Notes: a model not told the origin generated them from the letters alone. A stretch of DNA of 64,000 nucleotides from Caldilinea sp. CFX5 (GCA_021405325.1 QWII01000072.1:51408-115407), one strand, 5' to 3'; counted from the first letter of the stretch, positions 37,009-47,699 are shown. A program made the numbers and translations.

Positions 37009-37284
37009 CTATTTCAAGGGCGGAATTTTATGGGGTGGCTGATCCTTACGCATCAATTCCCAGTTTTCCAACAGAGCCTTTTGATGCAATGCCGCCCACT
37101 CCATCGCCAACCCTAACGCTCGCCCCGAAAGCCTGCCTTCAATCAACGCAAGGGGGGAAATACCGATTTGTCCTTCCTCTTCTCCGTAAATCGCATGAAA
37201 GTGAGGTGGGTTATGCTCATTGCCGTTTTTAGGGGTAACTGGCTTTATAGGCAATTGTAGTTGTCTTAGCTTTGCGTCACTCAA
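37009..37284 (-). CDS. DUF4160 domain protein, atypical N-terminus
   Basis: 91 residues. The HNPPHFHAIYGEEEGQIGI core is diagnostic for DUF4160. The usual N-terminus (MPTI-xxx-GI-x-I-x-MY before EHxPPHFH) is absent; instead the start reads MSDAKLRQLQLPIKPVTPKN. It may have been replaced at the junction with the gene upstream, which it overlaps by 4 bp (ATGA). Partner of the DUF2442 gene. Confidence 0.8.
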   Translation of the reverse strand: MSDAKLRQLQLPIKPVTPKNGNEHNPPHFHAIYGEEEGQIGISPLALIEGRLSGRALGLAMEWAALHQKALLENWELMRKDQPPHKIPPLK

Positions 37285-37592
37285 TCCTCACACAAATCGC
37301 TATACGAATCCCTTAATGAGTCAGCTTTATATAACCTAACTTCAAATTTATTCATATCGGGAAGGTGTTGAAACGGCCCAGATTGGTCATAGCTCCTAAA
37401 CTCTAGTTCCACTCTTTCATTATTTCCCACCTGATATAAAAAATTAATTTTCAACATAAGCCCTTGAGAATTATCCGTTTTGGAAAATCCAAGTTGTATA
37501 GCCTTATCCTCTACAAGCAAGTATTTCTTTGCCTTACATGCCTCTACCACCGATTTTTTAACTTCGGTGAAAACTGTCTCCGCATTGCTCAT
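37281..37592 (-). CDS. Hypothetical protein
   Basis: 103 residues from ATG 37592; an ATG eight codons upstream is possible. Not recognised. Sequence is alpha/beta-like with a Lys-rich N-terminal helix (FTEVKKSVVEACKAKKYLLV) and beta strands (LMLKINFLYQVG, RVELEFRSYD). No membrane segment or Cys pair. Overlap with the DUF4160 start implies translational coupling, so it may be a third member of that cassette. AT-rich compared with thrS next door. Confidence 0.7.
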   Translation of the reverse strand: MSNAETVFTEVKKSVVEACKAKKYLLVEDKAIQLGFSKTDNSQGLMLKINFLYQVGNNERVELEFRSYDQSGPFQHLPDMNKFEVRLYKADSLRDSYSDLCED

Positions 37593-37666
37593 TTTCTTAT
37601 TTCTTTCACTTATCAAATGAGGATTATTTACACAGCTATAGTGTTCCTATTTCAAACGTAGAGGCC

Positions 37667-37699
37667 AGACCCTAAGGGTTTCAGAAACCCTTAGGGTCT
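37667..37699. terminator. Perfect 15-bp hairpin downstream of thrS
   Basis: AGACCCTAAGGGTTT and AAACCCTTAGGGTCT with a 3-nt loop, 10 bp beyond the thrS stop on the minus strand. No long T-run, but the position fits termination. Confidence 0.7.
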
Positions 37700-37709
37700 T
37701 ATCCACTCC

Positions 37710-39536
<1,827 letters not shown>

Positions 39537-39670
39537 AATCGCTCTATCCTTACCAAAGAACTAGGATTTGTTAATCGTTGCTGTTGATATGATTTCAGGA
39601 AATAAAGGGGACAACCCCACGAGGTACCAATTGTGAATGCGCCTAATTATTGATAAATATATTTGAGCGC

Positions 39671-40015
39671 TTACCAAAATCGCTCAATCGCTCTTCTTGC
39701 CAGCGATACGACATCCAGTAGTGTTCCGGGCCGCAGTAATTCAAGAACCAGGACTGACAGCACATATATGGCTCCAAGTAGCATCCAAAATTGACGATTT
39801 GCGCGCTTTGCATCATCAACCACATCCTGAGGCGTCCTGTCAGTCTCGTGAACGACAGTTTGTGGCTTGTCTGCTGCCAGCATTCTACGAACATAATCCA
39901 TAAGTAAACCATATATCCAGTTAATTACAACTAGAATCACTGCTGTTATAACTGCACCAACAAGAAAGCCATTCCAGAAATCCTCTGACGGGGAATTTAG
40001 CACATTAGCCTCCAC
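39671..40015 (-). CDS. Hypothetical two-helix membrane protein
   Basis: 114 residues. Two predicted membrane spans, FLVGAVITAVILVVINWIYG (about 17-36) and WMLLGAIYVLSVLVLELL (about 77-94), separated by a charged loop (VVHETDRTPQDVVDDAKRAN). No family recognised. AT-richer than thrS. Divergent from the small gene at 40147. Confidence 0.65.
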   Translation of the reverse strand: MEANVLNSPSEDFWNGFLVGAVITAVILVVINWIYGLLMDYVRRMLAADKPQTVVHETDRTPQDVVDDAKRANRQFWMLLGAIYVLSVLVLELLRPGTLLDVVSLARRAIERFW

Positions 40016-40146
40016 GGATAAATCACAACAACTGCAAGATGCCGTTTACCCGCAAAACGTAAAAGTTTCCTTTAAAGTTTTGAAACAAGCTAAGATAGTA
40101 CTATAATTAGAACATTTGTTCCATTAATCAGTGAAATGGTCTACCT

Positions 40147-40545
40147 ATGATACACAATATTGATATTATTGATGCGATTGATGGTTGGATCGGCAAGTTG
40201 ACTCACGGTCCCATGCATCGTTTCGCATTTTCCAGGCTTGGCGCCTTTACTGGAGCCGAAGTTGAAATGCTGTTACGCCAGTACGGTGTTCGGATCTGGG
40301 CACGTGAGATAACCGATCCAAACGAAATAGCCTTTTGTGTTAAGCAACGACAAGCTGTTTGGGCTGAATATATTCTTTGCCGCGCTGGTGTTCCGCTTAC
40401 TACTGAGCTACTAGATCCACGCAACGAACAGTACCGCCAACGCCATATACCTGGCTCTATGCCGACCCCTTGGTCTGAGCACGGAATAGCTCCACACACT
40501 TTTGTTGATCATGTTGTTGACAAGTTATACCGCTGGCTAGGCTAA
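40147..40545 (+). CDS. Hypothetical protein
   Basis: 132 residues. Not recognised. Notable segments: a Met/Ile/Asp N-terminus (MIHNIDIIDAIDGWIGKLTH), VEMLLRQYGVRIWAREITDP, and FCVKQRQAVWAEYILCRAG. The VKQRQAVWAEY stretch recalls small proteins found in accessory regions, but no function can be assigned. Soluble, no signal peptide. It converges on the M20 peptidase gene. Confidence 0.6.
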   Translation: MIHNIDIIDAIDGWIGKLTHGPMHRFAFSRLGAFTGAEVEMLLRQYGVRIWAREITDPNEIAFCVKQRQAVWAEYILCRAGVPLTTELLDPRNEQYRQRHIPGSMPTPWSEHGIAPHTFVDHVVDKLYRWLG

Positions 40546-40567
40546 TCACCGAATCACCCATTGACTG

Positions 40568-41761
40568 CTACCCCTGCACCTCACCGGCCAGCCACAACGC
40601 CGACCACCACGTAATGCCCAGCAAATGTTTCATCCCGGTCGTCAGCAGCGATGGCGTGATCCACTCTTCCAGCCGGTGAGCATTGCCCCCCTCGGTGATG
40701 CCGATGCAAACCGACGGAATCCCGCGGCTGAGCGGGATGTTGGCGTCGGTGCTGCTGATGCGGAGTTGCGGGTTGGCGTCAAGGCCGTGGTAGGCCAGCG
40801 AACGAAAAGCGGCCTTGACCAACGGGTGATCATCGCCAATGGCGCCGCCGGGCCGGTCACCGATCACGGTAACTTCGACCTGAACCCCCTTCTGTTGCCA
40901 ACTGGCCGTCTGGTAGCGCGCGACGATGGCTAAGGTCTGGTTGACAATATTTTGCAGTGCGGCTTGCCCTTCACTCCGTAAATCCAATTCGAGCCAGGCG
41001 GATTGAGCAATCGTATTGACCGACGTGCCGCCACTCAAACGGCCAATGTTAAAGGTCGTGCGTGGTTCGCTCATTGGTTGCATCTGCACTAATTCGGCGG
41101 CCAACTGGGTTAAGACATGCAGAGCGCTGGCGGCGCCAAAATCGCTCCAACTATGGCCGCCGGGCGCTTTGGCAGTAATGCGATAGCGCCGCGAGCCTAA
41201 AGCGCGATGGACAACCCGTTTTAACCCCATGCCTTCCAAAACAATGCTGGCGCCAATCTGCGTTGCTAATCGATCCACGGCCGCCCGCATTCCCCGCAGA
41301 TCGCCCAGCCCTTCCTCGCCGGTGTTGGCGACAAACCAGATGTCAACCGGCGGGGGCGACGGCAGGTGGCGCAAGGTAGCGGCCAGCAACAGCAGCCCGG
41401 CAACGCCGGTCGAATTATCGCCAAGACCGGGGCCGTAGATCCGATCTTCCGCCTCCCGCACCTGCACGGTCAAATCAGTCTCGCTGGGAAAGACGGTGTC
41501 GGTATGGGCGCTGACCAGCAAGGCCGGATAGCTGTGTTGCCCAGGCAAACGGGCATAGACATTGTTGCGGGCATCGATAGTGATGTCGCACAAGCGTAAG
41601 CGCTGGAAATAGGCTTCAACCCAGGCGGCCCGGCGCGCTTCTTCATCGGTCGGTGCGGCGATTTGCTGGATCTGAATACAGAGGTCAATCAGCGCGCTTT
41701 TCTGTTGCTCGAAGGCTGCCATGGCGGTCAGCACTTCCGGGTAATTCTTTAACTCAACCAT
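40568..41761 (-). CDS. M20 family metallopeptidase under T-box control
   Basis: 397 residues from ATG 41761, the first codon after the T-box terminator; no strong ribosome site is visible. Metal-site motifs: SAHTDTVFP (His-x-Asp) and GPGLGDNSTG (bridging Asp), ANTGEEGLGDL (catalytic Glu and ligand Glu); dimerisation domain near residues 200-310. The family removes amino acids from peptides or N-acyl amino acids. The T-box ties its expression to an uncharged tRNA, so a role in freeing a scarce amino acid from peptides is plausible. Confidence 0.9.
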   Translation of the reverse strand: MVELKNYPEVLTAMAAFEQQKSALIDLCIQIQQIAAPTDEEARRAAWVEAYFQRLRLCDITIDARNNVYARLPGQHSYPALLVSAHTDTVFPSETDLTVQVREAEDRIYGPGLGDNSTGVAGLLLLAATLRHLPSPPPVDIWFVANTGEEGLGDLRGMRAAVDRLATQIGASIVLEGMGLKRVVHRALGSRRYRITAKAPGGHSWSDFGAASALHVLTQLAAELVQMQPMSEPRTTFNIGRLSGGTSVNTIAQSAWLELDLRSEGQAALQNIVNQTLAIVARYQTASWQQKGVQVEVTVIGDRPGGAIGDDHPLVKAAFRSLAYHGLDANPQLRISSTDANIPLSRGIPSVCIGITEGGNAHRLEEWITPSLLTTGMKHLLGITWWSALWLAGEVQG

Positions 41762-41774
41762 AATTTTTCGCCAA

Positions 41775-42040
41775 AACAAAAACGCCCCGTCCCGGCATGG
41801 GACGAAGCGTGTGGCTCGTGGTTCCACCCATGTTACCCTTGCGACAAGGGCCACTTGTGGCGCCGATAACGAGGCGAGCCGGGAAATGTTACTGGGTGAA
41901 TCTACTTCAGTGAAGTAGCTACTGTTGCCATTTCCGCTCTCAGGTGGTTTTCAGAAGCTTTTCTTGCAAAAACTTTCAGCCGTGGTCTTTGCTCTCTGAG
42001 AAGAATAGTGCTTCTTACTTGTCCTGATCAACGCAGTGGG
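41775..42040 (-). promoter_or_regulatory. T-box riboswitch
   Basis: Read on the minus strand: stem I with AGTAA and CAGAGAGC motifs and GCTGAAAG / CCACCTGAGAGCGGAAA; a stem III hairpin TACTTC-ACTGAAGTA near 41900-41917; the T-box TGGGTGGAACCACG (about 41817-41830); and a terminator stem ACGCTTCGTCCC / GGGACGGGGCGT (41782-41810) followed by TTTTTGTTTT. The T-box bulge should pair with an uncharged tRNA acceptor end and open the terminator. The specifier is uncertain; TGG (Trp) after GGAAA is one reading. Confidence 0.9.
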
Positions 42041-42047
42041 ATATAGG

Positions 42048-42104
42048 TGGGAAATACCGGACTTGAACCAGTGACTTCTACGAGGTTAACGTGGCGGCTT
42101 TCCC
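42048..42104 (-). other. tRNA-like fragment (T-arm and acceptor) in the T-box leader
   Basis: On the minus strand GGGAAAG can pair with ATTTCCC, and ACTGGTTCAAGTCCGGT forms a perfect T-arm with a normal TTCAAGT loop, followed by ATTTCCCACC. Only about 25 nt lie between acceptor and T-arm, enough for a poor anticodon-like hairpin but no D-arm. It lies between the promoter and stem I. It may be a tRNA pseudogene or a structure mimicking one. Confidence 0.4.
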
Positions 42105-42154
42105 CATAAAATCGTACCGGTAACGGGATACCGGAGATGACAGTATGTCCAAAT

Positions 42155-42183
42155 TATAGCACGGATGCGCTGGCTTGTCAAAT
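42155..42183 (-). promoter_or_regulatory. Consensus sigma-70 promoter driving the T-box leader
   Basis: On the minus strand TTGACA, a 17-nt spacer (AGCCAGCGCATCCGTGC) and TATAAT: both hexamers are perfect. It places the start of a roughly 375-nt leader near 42148. A CCGGTA...TACCGG hairpin (42117-42134) comes first in the transcript. Confidence 0.88.
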
Positions 42184-42255
42184 TGCGCTATCAGCTATTA
42201 TCGCTCTCAGTTCGCTGATTTACAAAGTGGTAAAAAAAGATAGCAAACTGAGGAG

Positions 42256-42447
42256 ATGATAGAACAAATCGAAAGAACCGAAAACGAACGTGTGGATGAT
42301 ATTCCGTTGCTGCTGGGGATGATAGAAATCTTCAATGTGAGAGTTACCTGTCAAACCAATTTTTGGAGCCTTGGCGCGCAATCCAGGGCAAAATTCCATT
42401 TGTTGTTTGACAGAGTTATCAGGCTATGTTATTGTAGGATAATATGA
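42256..42447 (+). pseudogene. Transposase N-terminal remnant (DUF4277-like, IS1634 type)
   Basis: 63 residues. The beginning, IERTENERVDDIPLLLGMIE, resembles the N-terminus of DUF4277-containing transposases (R-x-DDIPLLL-x-x-L). The resemblance ends after about 35 residues and the frame closes, so at most a fragment of an insertion sequence survives. The region (42.2-42.6 kb) is AT-richer than the genes around it. The match is short and could be chance. Confidence 0.35.
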
Positions 42448-42611
42448 CCTAAAAACTCTTGTTTATCAGACGTTTTTACTCCTGACCAGCAGTAGCTTCG
42501 TCAGGCCCATTGGAGTAAAAACTCATCTTTGCGCGCTTTGTGTTCTGCGGGGGTAGATTTTCATTGCTACCGCTGAACCCGGTTCGCAATACCTACTTAA
42601 AGAGGTTTTGC

Positions 42612-44720
42612 ATGATCGTTCCTGGTCGTTTTCGCGGTGAGCATACCATCTTTATGTCGCCGGAGTGGTTTCCCGGCGCCGGCGCCCAGTTTGATGCCCA
42701 CACCTATATCCGGCAACTGGCCGAGTCGCATGTGACGGCGGTTGAGTTCTACATCAAAGATCATTTCGGCATGGCCTACTATGACAGCAAGGTGGGCCAC
42801 AAATCTTCCCACATGCAGGGCGACTATCTGGCCGATCTGTGCGCTGCGGCCAAGGCATACAATGTCATGCTGCTGGCCTACTTCAGCGTCGGCTGGGATA
42901 ACTGGGCCTGTCAAGCTAATCCACACTGGAAAATGCGCAACATCCACGGCGAGGATGTGGTGGCCGGCCCCTGGACCTACCTCTGTTACAACACGCCCTA
43001 CCGCGAGTTTATGTTGGCCCAGCTTTACGAGATCGCCCAGTACGACGGCGTGGGCGCCTTCTGGTTGGACATCTTGCGCTTTCCGCAAAAGGGGTTACAG
43101 GCTTGTTTCTGCGATGGTTGCCGGGCTAAGTTCCGTGCTTCCGGTGAAGCCAATCTGCCCACCAACCTAGACTACCGCGACCCGCTCTTCCGGCGGTTCC
43201 AACGATTCCAGCAGCGCTGCCTGACCGGCTTTCTAAAAGATGTACGCAAGGTAACGGGCGCGATCCCCATCACCTTTAATGGCGTCGGCTTTTTGACCCC
43301 CAGGGAATGGAACGATCTCTGCGATTGGAACAATGTGGAGTCGCATGGGCCGGAGTATTTCGACCAGTCATACAAGGGGCGCTATCTGGCCGCCTTGCAG
43401 AAGCCGTGGGAGTTTCTGACCCCCGGCACCCATAGCAACTGGGCTTCCTGGACGACCAAACCGGCCGATGCGCTCAAATTGGAGCAGGCGCTGGCGATGA
43501 GCCAGTGCGGCATCTGCACCATCGGCGCCAACCCGGCGGTCAACGGCGATTTGCACCAGGAACGGGCCACCCTGCTTTACGAACGGCGCAACATGGCTGA
43601 GGTCATGGGCTTTGTCAAGGAGCGTGAGGAGTGGGTTGTCCATACGCGCCGCGTCGCCAATGTCGCGATCCTGCAAACGCTCTGCACTGATACGGCCATG
43701 TTCGGCGGACATCCCAACGCCGGGCTGGATCAGGATCTCTACCGCACCGTGCGTCGGAACGAGCCGCTGCAAGACTATCCTCGTGAGGTCATCCTCGAAG
43801 CGATGGGGCTGCACGGTGCGCTGCTTCCCACCGACACCCAGTATGAGATCATGAATGAATATTGTCTGCACCGACTGGCCGAGTTCGATACCGTGATCCT
43901 GCCGGACCAGCGCCATCTTAGCGCCGACGTGATAGCGGCGCTACGCACCTTTGTCACCGCTGGCGGCAATCTCATTGCCACCTACCAGACCACCCTGTTG
44001 GACAGCGATGGCCGGCAACTGGCGAATTTTGCCCTGGCCGATCTCTTTGGCGTCGATCTGATTGACCTGTCGCACTTTGCTATTCACTTTCTGGATCTGG
44101 TCGATGGGCCAATTGCGGCAGGGCCGTTGGACGCTGTATCGCGCATTGCGCAGGGGGCGGTGAAGGTGGAGCTTCACGCCGGCGTCGAGGTGCTGGCCTG
44201 GTTGCGCAACCCGGATTTTGAGACCTATCAGGTCGCTGATCTGGTGGGGCCGGAGGTGCGGCTGCCCCCCCTCTACCCCGCAGTGACAGCCCACCGCTAT
44301 GGCCGCGGGCGCGCCTACTTTATCGCATTGCCGCTGGGCCGCGAGCTATATGCGAACAAGAGCCATGTCGCCCGGCGGGTGTTGCAGAATCTGGTCGCAC
44401 TGGTGTCGCCCGGCGTTGTCCGCACGTCGAACCCCAAGCGCCTTGAGGTCAATGTGACCCGGCAGGCTGATCCCGGTCGCGCGCTGGTGCATCTGGTCAA
44501 TGTCTATTCCGACAAGCTGGAAGAACTGTGCGAGTGGGACGTGCTGCACAACATTACAGTACGATTGAGTCGCCAATTTCTGGAAACTGCGCGCGGCGGC
44601 CCCTGGTGGCATGTCTACCTGGCGCCAGGGCGGCGACCGGTCACGCTGCACGAGGCCGACGGTTGGCTGGAAGTGACGATCCCGCGGCTGGAACTGCATG
44701 AGATCATTGTCTTTGAATAG
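42612..44720 (+). CDS. GHL6-type glycoside hydrolase with trimerisation-like domain, copy 1
   Basis: 702 residues from ATG 42612 (AAAGAGG upstream). N-terminal alpha-amylase-like barrel of the hypothetical glycosyl hydrolase 6 kind: ESHVTAVEFYIKDHFGMAYY, LLAYFSVGWDNWA, LCYNTPYREFMLAQLYEIAQ and GAFWLDILRFPQ. The C-terminal half has a beta-galactosidase-trimerisation-like Rossmann segment (DTVILPDQRHLSADVIAALR) and beta domain. No signal peptide, so cytoplasmic. Paralogue of the gene at 48665-50785; both flank a transporter, so they likely process the imported glycoside. Catalytic acids not assigned. Confidence 0.8.
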   Translation: MIVPGRFRGEHTIFMSPEWFPGAGAQFDAHTYIRQLAESHVTAVEFYIKDHFGMAYYDSKVGHKSSHMQGDYLADLCAAAKAYNVMLLAYFSVGWDNWACQANPHWKMRNIHGEDVVAGPWTYLCYNTPYREFMLAQLYEIAQYDGVGAFWLDILRFPQKGLQACFCDGCRAKFRASGEANLPTNLDYRDPLFRRFQRFQQRCLTGFLKDVRKVTGAIPITFNGVGFLTPREWNDLCDWNNVESHGPEYFDQSYKGRYLAALQKPWEFLTPGTHSNWASWTTKPADALKLEQALAMSQCGICTIGANPAVNGDLHQERATLLYERRNMAEVMGFVKEREEWVVHTRRVANVAILQTLCTDTAMFGGHPNAGLDQDLYRTVRRNEPLQDYPREVILEAMGLHGALLPTDTQYEIMNEYCLHRLAEFDTVILPDQRHLSADVIAALRTFVTAGGNLIATYQTTLLDSDGRQLANFALADLFGVDLIDLSHFAIHFLDLVDGPIAAGPLDAVSRIAQGAVKVELHAGVEVLAWLRNPDFETYQVADLVGPEVRLPPLYPAVTAHRYGRGRAYFIALPLGRELYANKSHVARRVLQNLVALVSPGVVRTSNPKRLEVNVTRQADPGRALVHLVNVYSDKLEELCEWDVLHNITVRLSRQFLETARGGPWWHVYLAPGRRPVTLHEADGWLEVTIPRLELHEIIVFE

Positions 44721-44723
44721 TTC

Positions 44724-44755
44724 CGTAGGGGCGTACTCTTGCGGTCGCCCCTACG
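44724..44755. repeat. GTAGGGGCG hairpin
   Basis: CGTAGGGGCG (44724-44733) pairs with CGCCCCTACG (44746-44755). Short intergenic hairpin, similar in style to 5022-5093. Confidence 0.7.
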
Positions 44756-44796
44756 ATCAAACCGCAACACAACCAAAGATCAGAAAGGAAATTACC

Positions 44797-46419
44797 ATGA
44801 TCCGTCGTTTCATCATCCTGCTCCATCTGCTGCTTGTCATGGGGCTGCTGACGGCCTGTGCGGTGGCGCCGACCGGCGCCACTTCCGCACCGGCGAGCGC
44901 GGATACCGGCACAACGGCCACCGCTGGACAAGCGGCTGAACCCCGGCGGGGCGGCACGTTAGTGGTGGGTCTGCAACAGAGCCTCCAGACGCTCGACCCC
45001 CAATCTACCACGGCGCACCCCACGCCCCATGTCGCCTTGACCATCTGGGAAGGGCTGTTTGCCTATGGCAAGGACTTTGAACCAGTGCCCGAATTGGCCG
45101 AATCGTGGTCCGCGTCGGAAGACCAAAAGACCTGGACGATTACGATCCGCCAGGGGGTCAAATTTCACAACGGCAAGGAATTGACCGCCGAGGATGTCAA
45201 GGCGTCGCTGGAGCGCTGGCTCACTGTCTCGCCGCGCGCTGCCGGTCTCAAGATCCTGACCGGGATTGCGGTTGTCGATCCCTATACAGTCGAGTTGAGT
45301 TTCAGCGAGCCAATCGGCGACATTCTGCGCCGTCTGCTGGCCGACGACGGCTCCAAAGCGGTCATTATGCCCAAGGAGATTGCCGAAGCTTCGCCCCAGG
45401 GCGATCTCACCGAGATTGTGGGAACAGGACCCTATAAATTTGTGGAATACCGGCCTGATGAACTGGTGAAGGTCGTCCGCTATGAAGAGTACCAGCCGCT
45501 GGACACCCCATCCAACTACCAGGGCGGCAAGAAGAATGCCTATGTCGATGAGATCATCTTCCAGATTGTGCCGGAAGCGTCAACCCGTGTCGCCGGGCTG
45601 GAACAGGGCGATCTCCACATCATCGTCGGCCTGCCGGAGACCGAGTTTGGCTGGATGAAGGAAGATGAGCGGATGGAGCCGGTTGTGCTGTTGCCGCCGG
45701 CCTATCTCTGGATGTTCTTTAACCATAAGCAAGGGCCGTTGACCAATCTCAAACTGCGCCAGGCGATCATGGCTGCGCTGGACATGGAGACGGTGCTGAA
45801 GCAGGTCAAGTCCGATCCGGCCATGTGGCAGGCGTTCGGCGGTCTTTTCCCCTCGACTTCCGTCTATTCGACAGCGGCTGGTTCCGAGGAGATCTACAAC
45901 CAGAAGAACCCGGCGAAGGCCAAAGAATTGCTGGCAGAGGCGGGGTACAACAATGAACCCATTCGCATCCTGACCTTGCAGACCGAGGAAGCCTTATACC
46001 GGGCCAGCGTGGCGATTGACGAGCAGTTGAAAGCCGCCGGCTTCAACAGCGAACTGCTCGTCTTTGATCTCGCCACTTGGGTGGCCAAACGGGCCGAGCC
46101 GACCGAGTTTGAGTTCTTTATCACCGGCGGCCCCAATACCAACCCGCTCAACTTTGCCACCCCCTTTGGCGGCTCGTTCCCCGGCTGGTATAGCTCCGAG
46201 CGCGCCAGCGCCATCTTTGCCAAAATGCGCATCGCCAAGACCGACGAAGAGTTGAAGAGCCTGGTCGCCGACCTCCAACAGGTGGTCTATGAAGATCTGG
46301 CTATTGGTCATATCGGCTTCCAGCACCAGTTGCTGGCAATGAGCGCCAAAGTGCAAGACCCCGGCGGCACACTGCCCCTCGGCGTCCCGACCTTGCATAA
46401 CATCTGGCTGGCAGAGTAG
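44797..46419 (+). CDS. ABC transporter substrate-binding lipoprotein (SBP_bac_5 family)
   Basis: 540 residues from ATG 44797 (AAAGGAA upstream). Lipobox LLTAC (Cys 21). Family 5 landmarks: RRGGTLVVGLQQSLQTLDPQ, ELAESWSASEDQKTWTITIR, FHNGKELTAEDVKASLERWL, VGTGPYKFVEYRPDELVKVV and LKLRQAIMAALDMETVL. Shorter than the first such protein in this window, close to the dipeptide/glutathione-binding standard. Position between two glycoside hydrolase genes suggests an oligosaccharide or glycoside ligand. Confidence 0.92.
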   Translation: MIRRFIILLHLLLVMGLLTACAVAPTGATSAPASADTGTTATAGQAAEPRRGGTLVVGLQQSLQTLDPQSTTAHPTPHVALTIWEGLFAYGKDFEPVPELAESWSASEDQKTWTITIRQGVKFHNGKELTAEDVKASLERWLTVSPRAAGLKILTGIAVVDPYTVELSFSEPIGDILRRLLADDGSKAVIMPKEIAEASPQGDLTEIVGTGPYKFVEYRPDELVKVVRYEEYQPLDTPSNYQGGKKNAYVDEIIFQIVPEASTRVAGLEQGDLHIIVGLPETEFGWMKEDERMEPVVLLPPAYLWMFFNHKQGPLTNLKLRQAIMAALDMETVLKQVKSDPAMWQAFGGLFPSTSVYSTAAGSEEIYNQKNPAKAKELLAEAGYNNEPIRILTLQTEEALYRASVAIDEQLKAAGFNSELLVFDLATWVAKRAEPTEFEFFITGGPNTNPLNFATPFGGSFPGWYSSERASAIFAKMRIAKTDEELKSLVADLQQVVYEDLAIGHIGFQHQLLAMSAKVQDPGGTLPLGVPTLHNIWLAE

Positions 46420-46421
46420 GT

Positions 46422-46540
46422 AGGATGACAAGGTGACAAGGTGACAAGGTGAAGAAGCAAACGCGATGACTATGTCCTCCGGCGGGAGTCCTCCAGGCGC
46501 AGTCATCTTGTCACCTTGTCACCTTGTCATCTTGTCACCT
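46422..46540. repeat. GTGACAAG octamer-periodic inverted repeat
   Basis: GTGACAAG is repeated three times on the left; CTTGTCAC/CTTGTCAT is repeated four times on the right; an inner GATGAC...GTCATC pair lies between. It fills the gap between the binding-protein and permease genes. Confidence 0.8.
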
Positions 46541-46560
46541 GAACGTGAGGGGGTGAGACT

Positions 46561-47505
46561 ATGGCGGCGTATGCGTTGCGCCGATTGTTACAGACCATTC
46601 CGGCGCTGTTTATCGTCGTGACCATCATCTTCATCCTGACCCATGTGGTGCCGGGCGACCCGGTCGGCATCCTGCTTGGTCCCTTTGCCGACTTGGATCG
46701 GATCGCGGAGACCAGGGAGCGCATGGGGCTGGATCGACCGGTGGTGGTTCAGTATTTTGACTGGCTGGCAAACGCCGTGCGCGGCGATTTTGGCGACTCC
46801 TTCTTTCTGGATCGGTCGGTCGCCCAGGCGATCCGCGAGACCTTTCCCGTCACCCTCAGCCTGGCTGTCCTCTCGATTACGCTGACCATTTTGCTGGCGG
46901 TGCCGCTGGGTATTATTGCGGCGCTCAAACGGAACAGCCTGACCGCCCACACCACCATGATCTTTTCCGTGCTGGGCATCTCCATCCCAGACTTCTGGCT
47001 GGGCTTTCTCTTGATCATGCTTTTTGCCGTCAACCTGGGCTGGCTGCCGACCTTTGGCTATAAGCCCTTGAGCGAGGGCGTCTTGCCCTGGCTGCGCTAT
47101 TTGGCCCTGCCCGTCCTGACCATCAGCCTTGCCCAAATGGCGTTGGTGGCGCGCATGACCAGGGCCGGCATGTTGGAGGTGCTGGAAAAAGATTATGTAC
47201 GCACCGCCCGCGCCAAAGGGTTGCCCGCGGTGCGGGTGGTTCTGATCCATGCCCTGCGCAATGCCCTGGTTTCGATCCTCACGGTGATCGGCCTCAGCTT
47301 TGCCATTTCGCTCGGCGGCGCCTTGATTGTGGAGACGGTCTTTGCCCTGCCCGGCATGGGACGACTGGTCGTTTCTGCCGCCACCCGCCGCGATTATCCG
47401 GTGATCCAAGGGGTGGTCGTCTACCTGGCGCTGGTCTACATGCTGGTGAACTTTTTGATCGACATTGCTTATGGGTGGGTCAATCCACGCATTCGTTATG
47501 AATAG
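46561..47505 (+). CDS. Dipeptide-type ABC transporter permease (DppB family)
   Basis: 314 residues. Starts MAAYALRRLLQTIPALFIVV; GDP after HVVP, then MGLDRPVVVQYFDWLANAVR, six membrane helices, the EAA-loop RAGMLEVLEKDYVRTARAKG and the C-terminal FALPGMGRLVVSAATRRDYP. GAGGGGG precedes ATG 46561. First of two permeases of an importer whose ATPase genes are not in this cluster. Confidence 0.93.
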   Translation: MAAYALRRLLQTIPALFIVVTIIFILTHVVPGDPVGILLGPFADLDRIAETRERMGLDRPVVVQYFDWLANAVRGDFGDSFFLDRSVAQAIRETFPVTLSLAVLSITLTILLAVPLGIIAALKRNSLTAHTTMIFSVLGISIPDFWLGFLLIMLFAVNLGWLPTFGYKPLSEGVLPWLRYLALPVLTISLAQMALVARMTRAGMLEVLEKDYVRTARAKGLPAVRVVLIHALRNALVSILTVIGLSFAISLGGALIVETVFALPGMGRLVVSAATRRDYPVIQGVVVYLALVYMLVNFLIDIAYGWVNPRIRYE

Positions 47506-47506
47506 G

Positions 47507-47699
47507 ACCCCCTCCTAACCTCCCCCTGATATACGAATAGGGTAACTACTCACCCCCTCCTAACCTCCCCCTGATATACGAATAGGGTAACTACTCACCC
47601 CCTCCTAACCTCCCCCTGATAAGGGGAGGAACGGTCGAGCGTACCACAGTTCCCTCCCTTCTCAGGGGAGGGTTAGGGAGGGGTGAGTAGTTACCGAAT
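47507..47699. repeat. 45-bp direct repeats followed by inverted copy
   Basis: The unit beginning ACCCCCTCCTAACCTCCCCC occurs at 47507, 47552 and 47597 (period 45, third copy partial). The reverse complement (GGGGAGG...TTAGGGAGGGG then TGAGTAGTTAC) follows at about 47660-47699. It fills the gap between the two permease genes, so translational coupling is unlikely. Confidence 0.85.
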
